Source of the DNA: Edaphochlamys debaryana
Lineage: Eukaryota; Chlorophyta; Chlorophyceae; Chlamydomonadales
Reading direction: 5' to 3'
Assembly: GCA_016858145.1 (NCBI GenBank)
Contig: JAEHOE010000084.1
Span: 62,001 to 126,000, forward strand
Length of the DNA: 64,000 nt
Shown: positions 23,101 to 33,600 of the stretch, piece by piece
Numbering within the stretch: position 1 is the first letter of the stretch
How the letters are laid out: each line of letters opens with the position of its first letter
The notes under the pieces: generated by a model
What the model saw: only the letters and a program-made list of their open reading frames with translations
Database searches by the model: none
Told to the model about the DNA's origin: nothing
Translations under genes and position numbers: made by a program

Positions 23101-26100
23101 AGGACACGCACGTCCTGGAGGGGGCGGAGGGGGCGGAGGGGGAAAGGGGGGGGATGCGTGTGTGTTTTGGGCATGTGCGTGCCGCGTCACCGCCTTGCCG
23201 CTAACACGGGTGTGCAGGACGCGCACCTGCTTGGGCGCAGGGTTGGGGGCGGAGGGAAAGGCAGGGAGGCATCCTGTGGGTGACCCGTACTCCGCAGCAG
23301 CCAGCAGCCCCCAGTCTCCCACAGTCCCCAATCCCTAGTCCCACACTCCTCCCCCACCATGATGTCATCCTTATCGCCCCAAAGCCCTTCCTCCCCTTCT
23401 CCCCTCTTCTCCTTCCCCTCCCAACCATGATGTCATCCTTATCGCCCCCAAGCCCTTCCTCCCCTTCTCCCCTCTTCTCCCCCCCCCCCACCATGATGTC
23501 CTTGTGCTGGTCCGTGAGCTTGGGCCAGTGCCTCCGGGGGCAGGGGAAGTACGAGCCGTCCGGCAGGGGGGGCTCCTGCTCCACGTAGACGGCGCAGAAC
23601 TCGTTCCTGAAGGGCACGGGCGGACAGGGAGGGCGCGGCCTAGTAAGCGCCAACAAATGTAATGTAGCACTTGGTTTCCAAGACCTCCAGCAGAGCGTGT
23701 CCGTGGTTGATGTGTACGGCGCAGAACTCGTTCCAGCAGGCGGAGCGAGCAGGCGCGGAAAGCAAGGCGCAAACACGATTAACACATCTTTGAAACGTTG
23801 ATGTCGGCGCGTGCGCGAGGCGCCATAAGCGGTTGGCGTAGACGGCGCAGCGCGCACGGTCAAACCGGTGTGCGAGCACTGGGGTCTGGACTGGGAATCA
23901 CACCAAGGGCGAGTACTACACGGGCAAACAGTCCTACAAACACTGCTGTGTTGTGGATTTGGTTTCACACCAGGGGCGTGGAATGCAGCATATGTATAGG
24001 CGCTGTCGAGGTATTACCGAAGGGGGCCTCGGTGCACGGACCTCCCTCCCTCCGCGGTTTGGTGGAAGCGGCACTCAGCGCCCAGGCCGCCTCGCCTGAG
24101 CCGCCATGGCATACCCAGGCCCCATCTCCCTCCCCCGACGGAGCAGCACTCACCAGCGCCCGAACGCCACCTGGGGGAACGGAAAGGGCACGGAGGATTC
24201 AAGGGGCGGAGGGAGGCAGGGGGCCGCCATGAGAAGGACTTTGGGTAAGGCGCGGGTTGGGTCGGGTACCCCGAGGCAAGCCCGAAGTCCTAACCCCCAG
24301 GCTAGCCCTAACCCCGAGGCTAGTCCTCAGACCTTAAATCCCGCCCACCCTGGCCCCCTCGCGCTGCGGCCTGGCTCACACCAGTCCCTCCACAAGCTTC
24401 GAGCGTCTACCTCGTTTCTATCCCGTTTCTATACCCCGCAAGCATGATACTTCAACACTCTCTTACCGACTTCTTCTCCTCCCAGGGACTGCTCCGCTGA
24501 ATCTCATCCAACCGCATCAGAATCGAGTCGAAGCTGTCGTCCACACACCTGTCGTACAAAGGCATGCCGTACACGCGTACGGCAAGTGTGGATCCAGAGC
24601 ACGCAGTCGCCGGCCGCCAAGAGCCACGTGCGTTGTACGGGCTCACCTGAAGGCCCCGCTGTACGGCGTCAGGATGCCGAAGCTCTTGGGTCCCTTTGAC
24701 CACGTCAGCAACGGGAAGGGGCCGCCGTGGAAGCTGCGCGAAGGCAGGGAATGGGTATCGGGACATTGACTTAGCCCTGGAGGGTGACTAATGCACCTTC
24801 AAGATCCAGGTGCCGCAGCAGCAGATCCTGGATCCTGGTGCTGCTGGCCCCTGAAACCCCAACACGGTGCTCACACGCTCTGCTCGCCCTCCTTTCCGTC
24901 GGCCCAGTTGAACACAGGGCTGTTGGCGTCATCGTCACCGTTGTATGCGAACTCCTGGGGGGGGGGGGATGCCGCGGTCATGACGGCGTGCAAAAGCTTA
25001 CGTAAGAGGTCGTCAGCGCGCAAGAAGCGAACGCATGGGACGGGGTGCATGCCCTGATGCGCTTCTTGTGAAGAAAATGGGGGGTTGAGGGGGTTGGGAG
25101 GGACCAGGCTGGACGCAACACGAGCTTGCGGGGTTCGCGGTAGCAATGCCGGTGTGCGGACGGGTGACTTGAGGCCGACCCCGACCCCCTACCCCACGCC
25201 GTGTGCGGAGCCAGTGCAAGCTGGCCCATTGCCGTACGGCGCAGTACGTGACGTACCGTACACTCACCACGTCCGGCAGGCGGTACAGTTTGGTGGTTTC
25301 GTACAGCTCCAGCAGGAAGCCCGCGAACTCCTGCGGCCCCAGCCGGAACCCCGGCTGCACGGACGTGAGGTACAGCTGCGGGGTTGGGGGCGGGGCCAAA
25401 GATACAGGACAAAGGGTGATGGCGCATGCACAACAAGGAAGATGCAGAATGGCAGGTAGAGGCCATGAAAAACGCAGGGGCTGCAGTCATGATCTCTTTT
25501 CACTGATCCGGGCCTGGGCCTGGCTGGAACGATTGATGCCATTTATAATACCTCGCGCCCTCCTTCCGATACCTCGACAATCTCATACACATCCCACCGG
25601 CCCTTGGCCCCTGCCCCTGCCCGTGGCCCTTTGGCCGCTCCTCCTGCCCCTTGACCCTGCCCCTCTCTCTGAGCCCATGATCCCCCGCACCCGCTCGCCT
25701 TCATCCCTCCCTCCCCCGCCCTTGCTCGCCACTGTCACCGCGGCACCGCGAGCACCACCCCTCACGCACCCTTCCCTGGAGCCCCGCACACCCGCTTCCA
25801 CGCGAGCCACTTCTGTTTCCAGCCCTGAAGGTGAGCCACGCCCTGCCCAGCCCACCCGCTCACCTCCCCGGCCTGAACCACCAGCGGACCCTGCTGGCCC
25901 CTGCACTCATGCCCCGACGCCCGCTGGCCCCGGCCGGGCCCCGGCCTGCCACACAACTACCCCCAGTAGGGAGCTGCCCCGGGGCCGTGGGCCTAGCCAC
26001 CGCCCAGCCCCTCATCGCCCCCTCCGTTTTTATCACCCTGCCCCGACCCCCCACTCCTGGCTGCAACCACACGCGCCGTCCCACCCCCATCAGGCCCGAG

Positions 26101-26942
26101 CCTCATCCCACCCCTTGCCCAGCCCCTCACCTCCCCATCCTTGATCATCATGCGAATCGCCCGCGTGTTGCACTGGCAGCTGACTTGCTTATTGCACACC
26201 TGGGTGCGGACCAGGGGGCGCGAGGGCGAGGGCGGGGCAGGGCGAGGAGCGGACGGCGTGGCGGGTAGCGGGTCGAGGGAAGGAAGGGCAAGGAAGGGCA
26301 AGAGCCCAGACCCCAAGCGCTCCGTCACGGCTTCGGGCCCCTCCCGCTGCGCCCCCACACATCAGGCTCTCCTCCCAGCGCCCGCTTGCCTGGACCTTCA
26401 CCCCAACGGCGGCGTAACTGTTGACTGTGGTAGCCTCAGTGCCTCACCCCGGCACCGTCCCTATCCCCCCCCTGTGCAGTCTGCACCGGGCCGGCACGGC
26501 CCCGGTGTCTGTTCACCCACCAGGCTGATGTTTCGGATCATGGCATCCGTGATGCCCCCCACTTTGTCGATCCATGCGATGTCCTTTTGGATCCTGTGCG
26601 GGGGTTGCACAACAGCCAGTCCAGGGTGGGGAAGGGGGGCCTTGGGACCCCAAAGGCAGGAAGAAGGCTAACCGTCTCCGCAGCTTCCCCTCCCGTGCTG
26701 AGCACCCTGATCCATTCTCCCTGAACCCCCGCCCCTTCCCCTGCCACCTTGCCCCTTTCGCATTGAACTTGCCACCCCCCTTTGGCTCCGACCCGACTCA
26801 GGGCCCACCTTGCCAGCATCGCGGGGTGGAGCTCGCGCTCACACCACTCCCGATCGCCTATCCCATACGCCCCGCGCGCTAATAGCAGCGCTAGAAGCAA
26901 CGATGCGAGGGGGATTAAGCGAGAGCGGGTGTTTCGCGCCAT
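20159..26942 (-). CDS. GT90/CAP10-type glycosyltransferase, paralogue 2 (complete)
   Basis: Seventeen exons: 26942-26809, 26593-26521, 26199-26131, 25375-25268, 24954-24875, 24733-24647, 24548-24467, 24170-24154, 23606-23492, 23114-23038, 22754-22676, 22142-22047, 21892-21750, 21404-21347, 21149-21112, 20808-20756 and 20265-20159. The sum is 1416 nt, 471 residues, with every phase closing. Residues 1-27 are a signal peptide (IPLASLLLALLLARGAYG). LPDVEFAYNGDDD is at about 125-137. The CAP10 core follows: YLVSTDGWAISSKFDKYLLL (282-301), FGFYYDALKPGEHYLL (313-328), AIRWAQANDQQAATIAANAQ (340-359) and a Cys-containing C-terminal tail. GT90 enzymes add Glc or Xyl to proteins or glycans in the ER/Golgi; the substrate here is unknown. 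It is a paralogue of the gene at 1-2654. Several introns hold decayed duplicates of neighbouring exon edges. Confidence 0.92.
21582..21775 (-). repeat. Duplicated exon end and donor site in a GT90-2 intron
   Basis: The 3' end of the exon at 21892-21750, including the AA|GTGGGT donor (plus-strand core CCGACCCACTTCATCCGCT at 21742), is repeated from 21582, about 160 bp further into the intron. Confidence 0.85.
23073..23230 (-). repeat. Second copy of a GT90-2 exon in the preceding intron
   Basis: The first part of the exon at 23114-23038 (DVRVLHTQVDGKAVAS) is present again 115 bp upstream in transcription as VRVLHTRVSGKAVTR. The copy is diverged and its acceptor is altered. Confidence 0.85.
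23585..23855 (-). repeat. Three copies of a GT90-2 exon start
   Basis: The acceptor and first codons of the exon at 23606 (NEFCAVYV) recur at about 23714-23735 (NEFCAVHI) and more weakly at about 23838-23855 (RCAVYAN). The spacing is 129 and 124 bp. Confidence 0.8.
24154..24170 (-). other. 17-nt microexon of GT90-2
   Basis: CCCAG precedes and GTGAGT follows the 17-nt segment encoding VAFGR plus two bases of Trp. It is required for frame. The paralogue at 406-272 has VALGRWNLFC in one continuous exon, so an intron has been gained or lost here between the two copies. Confidence 0.85.
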
Positions 26943-27558
26943 GCTGAGGATTGGATTGTCGCAGAACCAGTCGCTTCAGCCAACGAGGCAGCGGTCTATG
27001 AGTTGGTACCACATATTCAGCAACCAGCGGAGGTTTGCTGTGCCGATGGTCCGCAGGTGTGCTAGTAAAATGTTGCGAGGGTGGCGCGGCCGTCGACTGG
27101 GATTGGCGACAGAAAGTTGCATCGACTGTTGCTCATGGACTCAGGAATGGATGCGCAACAGTTGGGGACTCTTGCCGTGACACGCGACGCCGAATACCCT
27201 TGGAGCTTGGCCGGCTCCTCCGGGCCCCTCCGCCCCCCCCCCCGCCGATGCGGGCGGGCATCGCTTCCCCACACTCAAGGTCAGTGGTTTCCCTGCCTGC
27301 TGAACTTCTCATGCATGCTGTGCAGTGGGCGGGCGGCTGGAGAGCCGAGGAGAGCAGCGTGTGCGCGGCGGGTGCAGGCGGGCGTTGGGCATTGGGGTAA
27401 GCAGGGAAATTCCATTCAAACTTACTGCAATGCATACTTATCTACGTGGTTACAAGTCGTGGACGTCTAGGACTCTAGGTGGCGACCCAAACCCATCTGT
27501 CGCGGCACGCATGCGGGTTTAGCCGAGCGTAGCAAACCGCTTTTTGCAAGCCGCGAGC
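26943..27558. promoter_or_regulatory. Divergent promoter region, GT90-2 (-) and small membrane gene (+)
   Basis: 616 bp separate two start codons in opposite directions. No coding segment is supported and no clear TATA element was singled out. Confidence 0.45.
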
Positions 27559-28673
27559 ATGCCTACCAAGCGAAGTGCGAGGAAGGGATGCGGCGAAGCG
27601 AGCCCTGCCGCTTTCGCTGCCGAGGATGCGCATCCCTCGCCCGTGGAGCTGCTGGAGCGGTCGTGGGGCCGCGTGGCGTCCACGCACGACCTGCAGGTGT
27701 GTCTGGTGCTAGAGCTTAACATTCGAGGACCACCCCGAACCTCGCTCCCGCCCCTGCCTTGTGCACCCCATCCCGCCCCGCGCAGACCCTCCTGGCGCCC
27801 CCTCAGCCCAAATCCAAGCCAGGCCTGCGTTCTAGGCTACTGGGGTGGGTTCAGGCCGCGACAAGGGGGCCAGAGGGCGGTTCCAGATCGAGCTCAGGGA
27901 GGCACAAGCCGCCATGCTCTACCTGCAGCCCGTCTGTGCCCAAGCCTGTCCCTTTCTCTCCCTGCTTGGACCTCTTGCGCCGCATCCTAGCATCAGCTCG
28001 CTGCTTTGCCGTCTACACCGATCTGTAATAACTCTTCATCATCTCATCTGCTCAGGCTCCTGCTGTTGGGCGCTGCGGTGGCGCTGGTCTCGCTGCACAC
28101 CGCACATGCGGTGCGTGCGGAGCATGTAGCGGAGCCGGGGCGTACGGCAAAGCGCTCAAAGGGGATCCGTGAGGCCGCCTGGGTCAAACTGATGTAGCTG
28201 GTAGCAGCTAGAAGCCGACGGGCCACAGCTGGGCCGGACGATACGTTCTATGTCGGATGGTGAAGCGCCCTCCAACTTCATGCCGCCCGCCCTTGCGCTG
28301 CCCTTACTTCCCCAGGCCGCTCTGCTGATCCCCGGCCCTCTGCAGCCCGCCCTCCTGCGCCCACTGGCGGAGTACTCGTAAGCAGGCGTGCTGCATTGGG
28401 GGAACATGGCGCTGCTCGTGTGGGCTTGATCCGGGCTCAATCCAGGCTCGACCTCCTGCACTCGATCCGGGCACTAGCATGGGGCTGTACCCGGCTGCCC
28501 GTGGTTGCCCTCCGCCTTACCCTGTCATCATGGGCCCCCTCCACCCCCCTCCCCCACACCTCTCCACGTGCTCAAGGGAGCGCATCTTCACGCTTTCGTT
28601 CGTCTTCCACGGCACAGCGGTGGCGGTGGGTCTGCACTCCGCGTGGGGCCTGTGGGGCAGCTGTGGGATCTAG
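27559..28673 (+). CDS. Small two-helix membrane protein of unknown function
   Basis: Five exons with closing phases: 27559-27696, 27786-27844, 28056-28110, 28316-28377 and 28577-28673. They give 136 residues. The N-terminus is basic and soluble (MPTKRSARKGCG, then SPVELLERSWGRVASTHDLQ). A first hydrophobic stretch, LLLLGAAVALVSLHTAHAAA, is followed by LQPALLRPLAEYSERIF and a second, FVFHGTAVAVGLHSAWGLWG. I do not recognise the family. The two hydrophobic stretches both contain a small-residue/Leu-His pattern (SLHTAH, GLHSAW), which may be meaningful. The reading depends on my choice of donors; the last four exons are the firmer part because three independent phases agree. Confidence 0.6.
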
Positions 28674-28917
28674 CCTGAATCATAGCCTGACTAATCAGCC
28701 GATCAGGTGCCATGAAACTCACTTGGCGCGCGTGGCTCCCTTGGGGTTGTTGGGCTCAGGGGGACTCTCCTGCCACGGGCTCGGGCTTACTCTCAGGCCC
28801 GCTTCCCTCTGTCGGCCTTGTTTTGGAACCCCCCCTCCAGGCCTTCCTGCATTGGTTCAGCCGCAAGTTGTTCAAACACAACTCCTCCTAGCGGGGTGGA
28901 GCAGCATGTGCGGTGAC

Positions 28918-28922
28918 TGTAA
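28918..28922 (+). promoter_or_regulatory. TGTAA polyadenylation signal candidate
   Basis: Plus-strand TGTAA 245 bp after the stop of the small membrane protein gene. Confidence 0.5.
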
Positions 28923-30636
28923 CATGAGGAGCGGAAAGCAGCGGGCCCCGTACGGCATGACATGTACGGGCAGGAGCTGTGACCGTACACAGTAGATGAC
29001 CCGCCCCAACTCAAGCCAGGAGTCCAACCACGCGGACTGCTACGCAGTCTTGTCGCCCTTCACCAACCCTCACACCCACATCGTCAGCGGCCCACTTCGA
29101 GGTCAGTGCTGGTACAGCGCGGGGGGGTTACGTAGTGGGGGGTCTTCACGACCGTCACTCAACCCCACCGCCACTGAGCGAGTCCTCTCCTATCTCCTCC
29201 TGCACTGACGCAGACCATCTGGCTGGGTAGCTGACGCTAGCCGGTGAGCCCTTCACCAACCGGCCGATGAGGTCATGCCACGCAGGCCTCCTCCCCGTCA
29301 CAAGAGCAGTTGATGATAGGGCCCGGCTGGTTCGTGCCGGTTGGTTCACATGCCTCCGGCCGTCGACACCGGCACGGCTGGTTCGTGCCGACTTGTGCGG
29401 TTGGAGCAAGTCCACCAACCCATGGTGTCCATCCTACCAAAGCCGTGGGACTCGCGGTAAGTCGGTCATGTGAAGGGCCTGAAAGTGCTCCTGCCAACCG
29501 GTTGCTGGGCTCGCGTCCTGACCCGATGCGCGCGGAGGTTGGGCATGTGCTTGAGTAGGTTTGGGGCTCCAGCGAGCCACACGGTAAAGGCTCTGCTGCT
29601 GCAGCTGCGGTTTCCACCAGCCCAGCAAAGGCCAGCCATCACGGTGCCTAGGGTACGCGCCTCCTCGCAAGCAGGCAGGGACCGGCGACCTTTGGCGCCG
29701 CAGACTGGGCCTCACTGAACACAGCTCCCCATCACTCCTCCCGCCCTCGCCGCAGCATGACTGCCCCCCGCCCGCCCGGCACTCCTGCCACCCATGCAAG
29801 ATTGTTCGTACAGCCAGCGGCGGCAAGAGCTGCCGGGTGCTGCTGGAGCAATGCGTGATGCGTCTGCGCACTGGCCCCTGGCGGCGACTGGAGCTGCCTA
29901 AGGCCGCTGGAGCACTCGGTCGGCCGCGCGGGAGGCTTGTCAGGACGCTTCGCCCTGCTTGGAGTGACGCCGGCGGCTGCCCGAAGGCAGGAACAAGGCT
30001 GGGCCCCTCGGCTGAGCCTCGTGGGCCGGATTCATGGGATTCAAGGGTTGAGGAACCCGAATTGAAGGCGTCCAGCTTAAGCTGCATGCTGTTGCTGTGT
30101 TGTGACGGGATTGGACCCAGAGCGCACCAGTCTAGCTGAGGTGCGGGGTATTGGTGCGGGGTACCTGGGGTGTGTGAGACTTAAAAGGAGCGAAGGGCCG
30201 TGTCGTGGTGTGGAGGACCGCAACCGAGCTTTGGGCTGTTGTTGTTGCGTGCCATGGTGATGTTGGAGCGGGAGCCTTGACAACTGACAAGTAATAGTTT
30301 CTTGGAGACGCTTGACGAAGCCCCCAGGGGGGGGCAAACAATTAAAGCGAGAGAGGAGGCCCGCTGCGGGGGCGGGTTGCGGGCGTGCAAAGTGCCATGA
30401 AGCTTGCGCACAGGAGCTTCGAGCTGTCTAGACCAAGCGCCTGTAAGTAATGCAACAGCACTGCACAGCGTCAATAGGCTTGAACATAACAGCGAGCACA
30501 CCTGTCGACTGTGCATCTGCACACTCTTAAGACAATACGCTCGCCAACACGCTCTCGGACTCGCAATTATGTAGCATGGGGTCTGAAATGACATAGACAA
30601 AGCTAGCGGCGTGCTTGCGCCAGTGCATCTCTTCAG
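28923..30636. other. Intergenic region before the DEAH helicase, no gene recognised
   Basis: Long frames exist on both strands (for example a minus frame at 29434-30087) but none has motifs, plausible composition or splice partners. A 15-bp unit GGCTGGTTCGTGCCG occurs at about 29323 and again at about 29377. The right end must contain the helicase promoter. Confidence 0.45.
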
Positions 30637-33600
30637 ATGGACAAGCCGAGCGGGGGCTTCCTGCGGCCAGGCAGTCAGGCCAGCTCGGCGTTCGGACTTA
30701 AGTTCGACCGGCCGCGGGAGCAGGACCAGGACCAGTCGGAGGCCGCCCGACGTGCCAGCCGCTTCGGCCCCGTGCCCTTCGGCGCCATCGGCGCTACCGC
30801 GGCGAGCCTCCTCGCGGATGGCGCTGCACGCCACGACGCCAAGCGGCGCCGCAAGAACGCGGGGCCAGGCGCTCGTCCCGGACCAGCTCAGCAGCCCGCG
30901 CAGCAGCCGGCGTCCTCCGGCTCGGGCAGCGACGATGATCGCGACATCCCCGAGGGCGCGCCGCGGGCTATGCCCATGGAGCCGCGCTATCGCTACGGCG
31001 ACCCCACCCTGCCCGTCAGCCGCTACAGGCGCCAGATTCTGTATCTCGTGGAGAACCACGCAGTAACCATCATCGTGGGCGAGACGGGCAGCGGCAAGAC
31101 GACGCAGGTGGAGCAGGGGGGGACGGGGACAGGGGTTGCGGAGGGGGGGGGGGAGGAAGCGGCAAGACGACGCTGGTGGAGACGTGGGGGACGTGGGCCG
31201 GGGGTGCGAAGGGGTTAGGACCGGGGCGGGGGGTGCGGAGGGGTAGACCTCGGGCCTGGCTTGGCCTGGCCTGGGGCTGGAGTTGAGGAGGATTGAGCCT
31301 AGATGAGTGCTGGGGTGCCTGGGTGGGTACAGGCGAAGTCCAGTCCGAACACGGTCGGTCCGTCAGTAACCCTCCTCCCGTTACCCGGCGCCCTACCCCC
31401 CATTCCACATCCCCGTTCCCTCTCTCCTCCCTCCCCCTCCCCCCTGCCACCCTCCATCCCCTCTCCCACCCCCCTCCCAGCTGCCCCAATTCGTGCTAGA
31501 GGCCGGGTGGGCCGAGTCCGGTTTCGCCATTGCCATCACGCAGCCGCGGCGCGTGGCGGCCGTGAGCGTGGCTGCCCGTGTGGCGGAGGAGATGGAGGTG
31601 GACCTGGGCACCACCGTGGGGTACGCGGTGCGGTTCGACAACGCGCTGCAGGCGGTGAGGGGGCGGGGGGGGGGCAGGAGTGAGGGGAGTAGGGGTAAGG
31701 GCAATGGACTGGCCCAGTGTCAGGGCATGGGGGGCCCAACACGGCCACACGGCTCTTCGATGCCTTCCCCCGGGGCCCTAGCTCCTCAACATGACTTGGA
31801 CCCCATGATTTGCCCCCAGGGCCGTACGCGGATCAAGTACCTGACGGACGGCGTACTGCTGCGGGAGATGATGGACGACCCATTACTCACGCAGTACAGG
31901 TACGAGTGGTGGCAGTACGGGCGATGTTGACGCTCTGAAATGCTGGGGCAACTTCAGACCCGGCTTTGCGCTGTTGGGTGGAGGGCTGGTGGAGGGCTTG
32001 GGTGCAAGGAGCCCTGCCTCGCGCTTTTCCCTGGGGGTGACCACGGCCTTCCTGTGATTGTGCCGCTCAGTGGTTGCTGCACTCCCTGGGTCGAGGGCGT
32101 GGGCGCATGTCTGACTCGCTGACTGCCTCTCTGCCCTCGCTCTCTGCCCTCAGTTGAAGATCAACTCCTCTCCCCCTTTACCCTTTACCTTCCCATTTTC
32201 GCCCCCCCCTCCCGTCCCCCCCTCCCCCCCGCAGCGTGGTGGTGGTGGACGAGGCGCACGAGCGCAGCCTCTCCACCGACATGCTGCTGGGGCTGCTCAA
32301 GAAGGTGGGGGGGAGGGAGGGGCGCGGGAGAGGAAGGAGCGTGTGTGTGTTTTGGGGGCCGTACGCTGGCATGATTGTCCACCGACATGCTGCTGGGGCT
32401 GCTCAAGAGGGTTAGGGGGCAGGGGGAGGGGGAGAGGAAGGGGTGCCTTTGGAGGCAGGCGCAGCGGCCCTGTTCCACCTTCAAGCCTTATACCTTACCG
32501 TTCAACCCTCGCCCCCACTCCCGCAGGTCCTGCGGCGGCGCCCCGACCTGCGCCTGGTCATCTCCTCCGCCACCCTGGAGGCCGCACAGCTGCGGACTTT
32601 CTTCGACACAGCCACCGTGGCGGGCAGGAAGCAGGTGGGGGGGGGGAGGGAGGGAGGGCGGGAGGAGGGGGAGGAAAAGGGGGGAAAGGGCTGGGAAGAA
32701 GCAGGTGGGGGGGCGCAACACCCCGATGGGATGCTGGAAGCTTACAGGCAATCATGTGCGGTGCATGCTGTGGCGGGCAGGAGGCTGGTGCGTGGCGTGT
32801 GTGCTGTGCTTGCTGTGGCGGGCAGGAGGCTGGTGCATGGCTTGTGTGCGGTGCATGCTGTGGCGGGCAGGAGGCTGGTGCGTGGCGTGTGTGTGGTGCA
32901 TGCTGTGGCGGGCAGGAGGCTGGTGCATGGCGTGTGTGCGGTGCTTGCTGTGGCGGGCAGGAGGCTGGTGCGTGGCGTGTGTGCGGTGCATGCTGTGGCG
33001 CGCAGGAGGCTGGTGTGTGGCGTGTATGCGGTGCTTGCTGTGGCGGGCAGGAGGCTGGTGCATGGCGTGTGTGCGGTGCTTGCTGTGGCGGGCAGGAGGC
33101 TGGTGCATGGCTTGTGTGCGGTGCTTGCTGTGGCGGGCAGGAGGCTGGTGCATGGCGTGTGTGCGGTGCTTGCTGTGGCGGGCAGGAGGCTGGTGCGTGG
33201 CGTGTGTGCGGTGCTTTCTGTGGCGGGCAGGAGGCTGGTGCATGGCTTGTGTGCGGTGCTTGCTGTCGTGGGCAGAAGGCTGGTGCATGGCGTGTGTGCG
33301 GTGCATGCAATGGCAGGCAGGAGGCTGGTGGGTGGCGTGTGTGCGGTGTGTGCAGTGGCAGGCAGACAGCTGGTGCGTGACGTGTGTGCGGTGCTTTCTG
33401 TGGCGGGCAGGAGGCTGGTGCATGGCTTGTGTGCGGTGCTTGCTGTGGCGGGCAGGAGGCTGGTGCATGGCGTGTGTGTGGTGTGTGCAGTAGCAGGCAG
33501 ACAGCTGGTGCGTGACGTGTGTGCGGTGCATGCGATGGCAGGTGTGTGGCATGTGTGCGGTGCGTGCATTGGCGGGCAGGAGGCTGTTGCTTGGTGTGTG

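Noticed and set aside
29434..30087. 217-codon minus-strand frame
   Set aside because: No motif, no splice partners, composition expected from GC-rich non-coding sequence.
30181..31059. 292-codon minus-strand frame overlapping helicase exon 1
   Set aside because: Antisense to the first DHX35 exon, no motifs.
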